From the NCBI GenBank assembly GCA_019635275.1, contig JAHBZV010000004.1, forward strand, positions 62,001-126,000: a stretch of 64,000 nt of DNA, written 5' to 3'. How positions within the stretch are numbered: position 1 is the stretch's first letter; every line of letters starts with the position of its first letter. Shown piece after piece: positions 44,022-50,944 of the stretch. The notes beneath the pieces are model-generated. The model had not been told where the DNA came from, ran no database searches, and saw only the letters and a list, made by a program, of their open reading frames with translations. Source of the DNA: Burkholderiaceae bacterium. Its GTDB lineage: Bacteria; Pseudomonadota; Gammaproteobacteria; Burkholderiales; Burkholderiaceae_E. Made by a program: the position numbers and the translations under genes.

Positions 44022-45889
44022 GCCGTCTCTCCATGGAATGCCAACTCTCCGTTGACACCGCCGAGATAGGCCTCCTGGACCTTGGCGTCGTTCTTGATCT
44101 CCTCGGGGGTCCCCTCGACGAGCAGACGACCTTCCTGCAGCACGGTGATTCTCTCGACCAGTTCGAACAGCGAATCCATGTCGTGGTCGATGACGATCAT
44201 CGTCCGACCCACGGCGATCGACTTCAGCAGCGCCACCGTGTCGACCCGCTCCTGCGGACTCATGCCGGCCAGCGGCTCGTCGAGCAGCAGCAGGCTCGGC
44301 GACGTCGCGAGCGCCAGCCCGATCTCCAGGCGCCGCTTCTCGCCGTAGGCGAGCTCGGACACCGGCGTGTCGAGCCGCGCAGTAAGGTTGACCAGTGCCG
44401 CCGTGCTCTGGACCTGAGCATCGAGGCCCTCGACCTTCGGAAGGCTCCTGAACATGTCGAGCTTGAACTTGCCGCGGAGCTCGCCGAGCGCGGCGATCCT
44501 CAGGTTCTGCCCGACGGTCAGCCGCTCGAACAGCTGGTTGATCTGGTAGCTCTTGGTGAGGCCGAGCTGGCAGGCATCGGCGACGCCCAGGCCGGTGATG
44601 TCGCGGCCGTCGAACACGATCCTGCCCGAGGTCGACGGCACCTCGCAGGTCAGCATCTTGAAGAAGGTGCTCTTGCCCGCGCCGTTGGGCCCGATGATGC
44701 CCCGGATCTCGCCGTGGTGGACGGTGAAGTCGATGTCGCTGTTGGCGACCAGGCCGCCATAGCGCTTGGTCAGGCCGATGGCCTGCAGGATGGGCCCGGT
44801 CTTGGTGCCGACCGGCTTGTGCCGGGCGGGCATGGCCACGACCGTCGCAGCCGCCGGCGCGGACGACGCGGCGGCTGCAGGCGCCGCGCCGGCCGCCTGC
44901 TCCGCTGCCTTCCTGTCACGCGTGGCCAGGTTCCAGAGATCGACGATGGCGCCGGCCAGCCCGCGGCGCAGGAACACCACCAGCAACACGAACACGATGC
45001 CGAGCACGAGCTTCCAGGTGGCGCCGAGGTGCAGCGTCGTCTGGAACAGGTCGCTCAGGTAGAGCCAGGTCGCCGCCCCGAGCAAGGGTCCGAACAGCGT
45101 GCCTGCGCCGCCGATCGCGGTCTGCATGACGATCTCGCCCGAGGTCCCGAACATGAAGGCGTCGGGGGGCATGAAGCCCTGCATGAGCCCGAGCAGGCCG
45201 CCGGCGAAGCCCGCGTACATGGCCGCGACCACGAAGACGGCCAGCTTGTAGCCGTGGATGTCGTGGCCGAGCGCCTGCGCGCGCAGCGGATTGTCGCGAA
45301 TGGCGCGCAGCAGCAACCCCACCGGGGAGCGCACGAAGCGCAGCGCGATCACCAGCCCGACGAAGTACCAGAACGCGAAGAACGCGTACATCGAGAGGTT
45401 GCCGTCGAACTCGATCGTCGTGAACCAGAGGTTCAGGTTCGGCGTCGGCACACCGGGCAGCCCGTTCTCGCCGCCGGTGAAGGCCGACAGCGGATTGAAC
45501 TCGACGAAGAAGAAGACTTCGGCGATCGCCACCGTGATCATGGCGAAGTAGATGCCGGTGCGCCTGAGCGCGATCAGGCCGACCAGGTAGCCGATCACGC
45601 CCGCCGCGATCGTGCCGAGGATGATGGCCGCGATGGTGTTGGTGAACGAGGTCTGCGTCAGCAGGTAGGCCGCGAACATGCCGCCGGTGCCGAAGAACGC
45701 GGACTGGCCGAACGAAAGCAGGCCCGTGTAGCCGAACAGCAGGTCGAAGCCGATCCCGACCAGGCCCCAGATCAGGATGCGGTTGATCGTGGTCGGCGAG
45801 AAACCCAGGTAGGGCAGCACGAAGGGCGCCGCGATCAGGGCGAGGGCCGTGACGATCTCGACGACGAAGGGGCGTTTTCTGGTCAGCAT
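44018..45889 (-). CDS. Fused Liv permease and ATPase (LivM-LivG)
   Basis: The 623-residue protein fuses a LivM permease (residues about 1-325, with IGFDLLFGYTGLLSFGQSAF) to a LivG ATPase (about 366-623, Walker A GPNGAGKST at about 400, signature-region YGEKRRLEIG, Walker B LLLLDEP). An Ala/Pro-rich linker near residues 328-362 joins them. LivG-specific loop sequences (ITGLGVADACQLGLTKSYQI) are intact, so both halves are probably active. It pairs with LivH and LivF. Confidence 0.93.
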   Translation of the reverse strand: MLTRKRPFVVEIVTALALIAAPFVLPYLGFSPTTINRILIWGLVGIGFDLLFGYTGLLSFGQSAFFGTGGMFAAYLLTQTSFTNTIAAIILGTIAAGVIGYLVGLIALRRTGIYFAMITVAIAEVFFFVEFNPLSAFTGGENGLPGVPTPNLNLWFTTIEFDGNLSMYAFFAFWYFVGLVIALRFVRSPVGLLLRAIRDNPLRAQALGHDIHGYKLAVFVVAAMYAGFAGGLLGLMQGFMPPDAFMFGTSGEIVMQTAIGGAGTLFGPLLGAATWLYLSDLFQTTLHLGATWKLVLGIVFVLLVVFLRRGLAGAIVDLWNLATRDRKAAEQAAGAAPAAAASSAPAAATVVAMPARHKPVGTKTGPILQAIGLTKRYGGLVANSDIDFTVHHGEIRGIIGPNGAGKSTFFKMLTCEVPSTSGRIVFDGRDITGLGVADACQLGLTKSYQINQLFERLTVGQNLRIAALGELRGKFKLDMFRSLPKVEGLDAQVQSTAALVNLTARLDTPVSELAYGEKRRLEIGLALATSPSLLLLDEPLAGMSPQERVDTVALLKSIAVGRTMIVIDHDMDSLFELVERITVLQEGRLLVEGTPEEIKNDAKVQEAYLGGVNGELAFHGETA

Positions 45890-45902
45890 CTCGGGGCCAC
45901 GT

Positions 45903-46778
45903 TCACTCGCGGCCCGCGGTGCCGAGCAGTCCGTGAGGACGTAGCACCAGCACGAGCGTCATCGCGACGAACAGCATGACGTAGGAATAGGCGGGGTCGA
46001 ACATCGAGGTGATGCTGATGATCTCGCCGGCGATGAGGCCGCCCAGCACCGCGCCCGTGAAGGAGCCGACCCCCCCGATGACGACGACGACGAACGTCTG
46101 CACCAGGATGGCCTCGCCGACGTCGGGCGCGATCGAGACCACCGGCGCGTTGACGATCCCGGCGAAGCCGGCGGCCATGGCGCCGATGCCGAACACCAGC
46201 ATGAAGACCCGGTAGACGTTGATGCCGAGCGAATCGACCATCACCGAGTCCTCGATGCCGGCGCGCACGATCATGCCGATGCGCGTGCGGTAGAGCACGA
46301 AATACAGCACCAGCAGCGCCACGGTGACGATGCCGAGCAGGCCCAGCCGATAGGTCGGGTAGACCATGAAGCCGAGCTGCGTGATGCCGACGAGCGGCGC
46401 CGGGGGCGGCACCGTCTGCGACAGGCTGCCGAAGAAGAAGCGCACCGCCTCGACGAAGACGATGCCCAGGCCGAAAGTGACCAGGAGCTGGTCTTCGTGC
46501 GGCCGTGAATAGAAGTGGCGGATGATCAACCGCTCCATCGCCACGCCGACCAGCATGACGAACAGCGACCCGGCAATGACTGCGACGATGAACGATTCGG
46601 TGTAGGTGTAGGCCACCCAGCCGGCATAGCCGCCCAGCATGAACATGGCGCCGTGCGCCAGGTTGAGCACGCCCAGCGTGCCGTAGATGATCGTCAGTCC
46701 CGAGGAGATGAGGGCGAGCAGCGCGCCCAGCACCAGCCCGTTGAAGCACTGCGATATGAAATTGGCCCAGTTGATCAC
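45903..46778 (-). CDS. livH: Liv-type ABC importer permease, LivH
   Basis: The 291-residue membrane protein has the LivH start INWANFISQCFNGLVLGALL and IYGTLGVLNLAHGAMFMLGG. GTG 46778 is preferred (VINWANF) with GGGAC upstream; an ATG at 46805 is possible. It lies 97 bases downstream of the binding-protein gene, a gap that holds a strong hairpin, and 13 bases before livMG. Confidence 0.92.
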   Translation of the reverse strand: MINWANFISQCFNGLVLGALLALISSGLTIIYGTLGVLNLAHGAMFMLGGYAGWVAYTYTESFIVAVIAGSLFVMLVGVAMERLIIRHFYSRPHEDQLLVTFGLGIVFVEAVRFFFGSLSQTVPPPAPLVGITQLGFMVYPTYRLGLLGIVTVALLVLYFVLYRTRIGMIVRAGIEDSVMVDSLGINVYRVFMLVFGIGAMAAGFAGIVNAPVVSIAPDVGEAILVQTFVVVVIGGVGSFTGAVLGGLIAGEIISITSMFDPAYSYVMLFVAMTLVLVLRPHGLLGTAGRE

Positions 46779-46836
46779 GCTGTCCCGCCCGGAGCATCGA
46801 TGCACGCCGTCGGGTGCGACGGCAAGCGCGCGGCAG

Positions 46837-46866
46837 GCGCCCCCGGCCGCATCGGCCGGAGGGCGC
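46837..46866 (-). repeat. GC-rich hairpin between binding-protein gene and livH
   Basis: GCGCCC-C-CGGCCG-CAT-CGGCCG-GA-GGGCGC forms a 12-pair stem with minor bulges. It lies inside the operon just after the binding-protein stop. It likely slows transcription or protects the upstream mRNA, giving more binding protein than membrane subunits. Confidence 0.55.
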
Positions 46867-46875
46867 GCTGGCCTG

Positions 46876-48306
46876 TCAGGTGTAGTCGCCGAGCTTGCAG
46901 CCGAACGCGTCGGGCGCCTGCATCACCGTCTCGCCTGGCACGATCTCGACCACCTCCCAGAAGTCCTCGTCGTTCTTCATGTCCTTCTTGGCCTTGCCTC
47001 GAACGATGACGACCGGACGTACGCACTGGTGATCCTGCGGCCGATAGTGGACGTCGCCCACGAGCGACGGGATCGTCTCGCCCTTCTCGTACTGCTTGAT
47101 CACGTCGGGCGGATAGAAACTGCCCGCCTCGGAGACCATCCGCGCCCAGTGGGCGAAGCTGACATACGCGTTCTCGGCGCCCCACTCCGGCCGGTAGCCG
47201 TACTTCTTGTGGAACGCTTCGACGAACATCTTCGCGAGCGGATACTTGTCCTCGAGCGTCCACCAGAAGTCGGTCGCAGCGAAGACGCCCGCCGTCAGGT
47301 CCGGCCCCACTTCCTTGGCCAGGAACGGAATCTGGTACGGGATGATCAGCGACATCTTGGGGATCAGGCCGAACTGCTTGGCCTGCTGGGTCGAGAGCAC
47401 CGCATCGCGGCCCCAGTTGACGTTGATCAGGAACTCGGCCCCGGAGTTCGCGATGTTGGTCAGGTACTGGCTGAAGTCCTGCGTGCCGAGCGGCGACACC
47501 TGGTTGGTCACCATCGTCCAGCCGGCCTTCTCGGTCAGGTAGTCGTTGACCGACTTCGTCGTCGTGTGGCCGTAGGTGTAGTCCGGCGTCATGAACGCCG
47601 CCTTCCGGTTCTTCCCGAACTTCTTCACCAGAATCGGGCCGATCGCGTTCGCCGCCGTCTCCCCGTAGAAGCCCTGACGGAAGCCGTAGCGCACGCAGTC
47701 CTTGCCGGTGGTGTCGTTCGAGCCCGAGATCCCCGGCACGTAGAGGATCTTTTCGCGCTGCGCGAACTTGTTGAGCGCCACCGCGACGGCCGACGAGGTC
47801 GAACCGGTCATCAGGACGACCTTGTTCTGGTTGATGAAGGTCTGTTCCGCCTGCACCGCCTGGTTCGGCTTCGCAGCCGAATCGGCCGACACCAGTTGCA
47901 CCTTCTTGCCGAGCAGGCCCTTGTCGACCTTCGGCGCGATCTTCTTCATCAACTCGTGGCCGGTGTTGATGTGCTCGACGGCGAGTTCCCAGCCCTTGAG
48001 CTCGTCCGCCCCCTGGACGGCATAGGTGCCGGTGAGCGGCACCGCGGCGCCGACGTAGACCGTGCCGCCTTGCGAACCGGCCGGCCACGTGCCCATCGGC
48101 GGCTTGTCCGCGGCATAGGCCCAGCCGATATTGCCGAGCCCGGGAATCAGCGTCGCGCCGGCGACGCCTGCGCCCACGCGCAGCAGCCCCCGGCGCGACA
48201 GGACGGGGCCCGTCGTGCTCGCGGACCCGGACTCCGACATCTCTCTCCTCGCTGCCGCGACCGCTTCGAGCAACCTGCGGCGGCCGTTGCCGTCGAATCC
48301 GCTCAT
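46876..48306 (-). CDS. ABC importer substrate-binding protein with Tat-type signal
   Basis: The protein (476 residues from ATG 48306) has a twin-arginine motif, LSRRGLLRVGAGVAGATLI, then a Liv/amide-type periplasmic-binding fold (VYVGAAVPLTGTYAVQGADE; VVLMTGSTSSAVAVALN). Two starts are plausible: 48306 with GGAGG, and 48240 (MSESGS) with AGGAG. The shorter one gives a normal Tat n-region of about 16 residues. The late DHQCVRPVVIVRGK segment recurs in amide/amino-acid receptors. It heads the Liv operon, divergent from the ScfR-like regulator. Confidence 0.9.
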   Translation of the reverse strand: MSGFDGNGRRRLLEAVAAARREMSESGSASTTGPVLSRRGLLRVGAGVAGATLIPGLGNIGWAYAADKPPMGTWPAGSQGGTVYVGAAVPLTGTYAVQGADELKGWELAVEHINTGHELMKKIAPKVDKGLLGKKVQLVSADSAAKPNQAVQAEQTFINQNKVVLMTGSTSSAVAVALNKFAQREKILYVPGISGSNDTTGKDCVRYGFRQGFYGETAANAIGPILVKKFGKNRKAAFMTPDYTYGHTTTKSVNDYLTEKAGWTMVTNQVSPLGTQDFSQYLTNIANSGAEFLINVNWGRDAVLSTQQAKQFGLIPKMSLIIPYQIPFLAKEVGPDLTAGVFAATDFWWTLEDKYPLAKMFVEAFHKKYGYRPEWGAENAYVSFAHWARMVSEAGSFYPPDVIKQYEKGETIPSLVGDVHYRPQDHQCVRPVVIVRGKAKKDMKNDEDFWEVVEIVPGETVMQAPDAFGCKLGDYT

Positions 48307-48407
48307 TTCGCCTCCTTCGTGGATGTGTCGTTCGTTCAACCGGCGCCCGGATGGGCTCTGCTCGCCCGTGGCGACACCGGACCTCGCGGCAAGAATGGGC
48401 TTGCTTA

Positions 48408-48492
48408 GTCAATGGAGCAATATCCGATTGACTTGATTGGATAATCTTGTCAACAATGAATCATGCAAAATGGAAATCTGTCGATAATTGAC
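48408..48492. promoter_or_regulatory. AT-rich divergent control region with TTGAC dyads
   Basis: An unusually AT-rich 85-base stretch separates the Liv operon and the XRE regulator. It holds an imperfect palindrome TTGACTTGATT-GGAT-AATCTTGTCAA (48428-48453, 9 of 11 arm matches). An overlapping inverted pair GTCAAT (48408-48413)/ATTGAC (48427-48432) and another ATTGAC at 48487-48492 are also present. These are likely binding sites of the regulator at 48528. Confidence 0.55.
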
Positions 48493-48527
48493 CTTGCGGC
48501 GCAGCATCGGGCGCCGCTGCCACGGGC

Positions 48528-50102
48528 ATGCCGCGCTCGCTGATCGGCGCCCGCATCCGCGAGCGGCGCCGTTCGCTGGGCATGACGCAGGCGGGCCTGG
48601 CGGCGACGATCGGCATCTCGGCCTCGTACCTGAACCTGATCGAACGCAACAAGCGCAACATCGGCGGCGCACTGCTCAAGCGCATCGCCGGCGCACTCGG
48701 CCTGGCGCTCGACGAACTCGACGGCGCCGCCGGCCGGCGCCTGCTCGACGACCTGGGCGAACTCGCCGGCGATTCGCGGCTGGCGGCGCTGCGGCTCGAT
48801 CCGTCGGGCATCGACGACCTCGCGGGCCGCCATCCCGGCTGGGCGCGCGCGCTCGTCGTGCTGCAGCGCGCGCTGCTCGATCGCGACCGGGCGGTCGCTG
48901 CGCTGTCGGACCGGCTCAGCCACGACCCGTTCCTGGGCGACGCGGTGCACAACGTGCTGAGCCGCGTGTCCGCGATCCGCTCGTCGTCGGAGATCCTGGA
49001 GACCGTCGAGGACCTCGAGCCTGCGCAGCGCCAGCGCTTCGTGTCGATCATCGGCGCCGAGAGCGCGCGACTGTCCGACCTCGCGCAGGCGCTCGCCGCG
49101 TTCTTCGACCAGGCGCACACTGCGACGCGCTCGATCACCCCGGCCGACGAGGTCGACGACTTCCTGTTCGACCACGACAACCACTTCGCCGCGCTCGAGC
49201 AGGCGGCAAGCGACTTTCGCGCAGCCGCGGCGATCGAGGGCGACTGTCGCGAGAGCGTGCTGGCCGACTACCTGCTGCGGACCCACTCGGTGCGCACCGA
49301 GGTCCGCCCCGCGATCGAGGTCGACGCGATCGCGCCGGGGCGCCCGGCCGCCTTTGCCGCCGACGGCCGCACCCTGCTCCTCGCCGACACCGCGCCGCAC
49401 CCGACGCGGCGCTTCTGGCTCGCGCGCGCCGCGGTCGAGCGGTTCCGCCAGGGACGGCCGGTGGCCGCCGAGGTCGACGCGGCCCCGCGCCTGACCAGCG
49501 AGGCCGCGCGCCGGCGCGCGCAACGCGCGCTCTCGTCGTACCTCGCCGCCGCGGTGCTGATGCCCTACGAACCGTTCCTCGACGCGGCGGAGCGCTCGCG
49601 CTACGACCTGGAGAGCCTGGGGCGGCGCTTCGGCGCGAGTGACGAGCAGGTCTGCCATCGCCTCGTGACGCTGCGCCGGCCCGGCGCCGAGGGCATCCCG
49701 TTCGGATTGATGCGCGCCGATCCGGCCGGCTTCGTGACCAAGCGCTTCCCGTTGCCGCACCTGCTGCTGCCGCGCCACGGCAACGCCTGCCCGATGTGGG
49801 CGGTCTACGAAGCGCTGCAGAGCCCCGGCGCGATCGTTCGCCAGCTCGCGGCCTTCCCCACCGGCGATCGATACCTGTTCCTCGCCCGCGCGATCGAGAA
49901 GCCGCGCCCCGCGTTCACGATGCCGCGCCGGCTGGTGTCGGTGATGCTCGCCTGCCACGCACTGCACGCCGACCGCACCGTGTACGGCGACGGGCTCGAC
50001 CTGTCGTCGTCTGCCCCGGCGGTGCCGGTCGGTCCGAACTGCCGGCTGTGCGTGCGGCGCGACTGCGTCTATCGCGAGGAAGACCCGATCATCGATGCGT
50101 GA
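48528..50102 (+). CDS. ScfR/RamB-like XRE regulator of short-chain acyl metabolism
   Basis: The 524-residue protein starts with an XRE helix-turn-helix (LIGARIRERRRSLGMTQAGL, then IGISASYLNLIERNKRNIGG). A middle segment near residues 130-185 (SAIRSSSEILETVEDLEPAQ, then IIGAESARLSDLAQALA) resembles a histidine-kinase dimerisation helix pair. The IrrE-like region lacks the HExxH peptidase motif (FWLARAAVERF). A DUF2083-type C-terminus has CPMW and CRLCVRRDC Cys groups. Relatives control propionate or acetate genes. It is divergent from the Liv operon. Confidence 0.87.
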   Translation: MPRSLIGARIRERRRSLGMTQAGLAATIGISASYLNLIERNKRNIGGALLKRIAGALGLALDELDGAAGRRLLDDLGELAGDSRLAALRLDPSGIDDLAGRHPGWARALVVLQRALLDRDRAVAALSDRLSHDPFLGDAVHNVLSRVSAIRSSSEILETVEDLEPAQRQRFVSIIGAESARLSDLAQALAAFFDQAHTATRSITPADEVDDFLFDHDNHFAALEQAASDFRAAAAIEGDCRESVLADYLLRTHSVRTEVRPAIEVDAIAPGRPAAFAADGRTLLLADTAPHPTRRFWLARAAVERFRQGRPVAAEVDAAPRLTSEAARRRAQRALSSYLAAAVLMPYEPFLDAAERSRYDLESLGRRFGASDEQVCHRLVTLRRPGAEGIPFGLMRADPAGFVTKRFPLPHLLLPRHGNACPMWAVYEALQSPGAIVRQLAAFPTGDRYLFLARAIEKPRPAFTMPRRLVSVMLACHALHADRTVYGDGLDLSSSAPAVPVGPNCRLCVRRDCVYREEDPIIDA

Positions 50103-50208
50103 ACCGGCAGCGCGACGGTTGCGCGCGGGGTCTGCTCGCGTGCGTGCCCTGCCAGGCGCTACACTCGCCCCGGGGCAAGGAGCCGGCAATCCAGGGGAGA
50201 GTCAAGGC

Positions 50209-50577
50209 ATGGCGAAGCGGGTACTGATCGCCGAGGACGAGCCGAACATCGTCGAATCGCTGAGCTTCGTGCTCGGCCGCGAGGGGTTCGAAGTGTCGGC
50301 GGCACTCGACGGCCAGTCCGCGCTCGAGCGGCTGCGCGCCGACCCGCCCGACATGATGATCCTCGACGTGATGCTGCCGCGCGTGAACGGCTTCGAGGTG
50401 CTCAAGCAGGTGAAGTCCGACCCGTTGCTCAGGTCGATTCCCGTCATCGTCCTCACCGCGAAGGGGCAGGCGCACGACCGCCGCATGGCCGAGGAACTCG
50501 GCGTCGACGGCTTCATGACCAAGCCGTTCTCCAACCGCGAGATCGTCGAGCAGGTGCGGCGGCTGGCGCGCGGTTGA
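50209..50577 (+). CDS. Single-domain response regulator (CheY-like)
   Basis: The 122-residue receiver has the acidic pair in AEDEPN, phosphorylation Asp in MMILDVMLPRVNG and the Lys in FMTKPFSN. There is no output domain. GGGGAG lies 10 bases before the ATG. It sits 363 bases upstream of the CbrA-like kinase gene, its probable partner, and may act by protein contact or phosphorelay. Confidence 0.9.
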   Translation: MAKRVLIAEDEPNIVESLSFVLGREGFEVSAALDGQSALERLRADPPDMMILDVMLPRVNGFEVLKQVKSDPLLRSIPVIVLTAKGQAHDRRMAEELGVDGFMTKPFSNREIVEQVRRLARG

Positions 50578-50611
50578 GGCGCGCACGGGCGCCGGCCGAT
50601 CCACCCGAGCC

Positions 50612-50944
50612 GTGAACACGCCGACCCCCTCGCCCAGGCTGCGCGACGCGGCAGTGGTGCTGCCGCTCGTCGGCCTGTTCCTGCTGATGCCGCCGGTGAT
50701 CACGCTGTTCGTCAGGCCCGCAGAGGTCGCCGGCGTGCCGCTGATCGTCGCGTACCTGTTCGGCGTCTGGCTCACGCTGATCGGCTGCGCCGCGCTGCTC
50801 GGGCGCCGCATCGCACCCGACGCCGCGCCCGACCCGGGACGCGGCGTCGCGCCCGATCCGGCGTCCAACCCCGTGGCCGATCCCGGACCCGAAGGCACCG
50901 GACAGCCCCGCGACCCTGACCGCGTCCGCAGACCGACGACATGA
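50612..50944 (+). CDS. Small two-helix membrane protein ahead of the SLC5 kinase
   Basis: The 110-residue protein starts at GTG 50612. It has two membrane helices (VVLPLVGLFLLMPPVITLFV and LIVAYLFGVWLTLIGCAALL), then a disordered Pro/Asp-rich tail. Its stop overlaps the kinase start as ATGA. Small partners often precede SLC5 transporters, so it is probably an accessory subunit of the kinase. Confidence 0.78.
   Translation: MNTPTPSPRLRDAAVVLPLVGLFLLMPPVITLFVRPAEVAGVPLIVAYLFGVWLTLIGCAALLGRRIAPDAAPDPGRGVAPDPASNPVADPGPEGTGQPRDPDRVRRPTT

Noticed and set aside
48450..50189. 579-codon minus-strand frame over the ScfR-like regulator
   Set aside because: Low-complexity Arg/Ala/Gly translation; the plus strand encodes a recognisable XRE protein.
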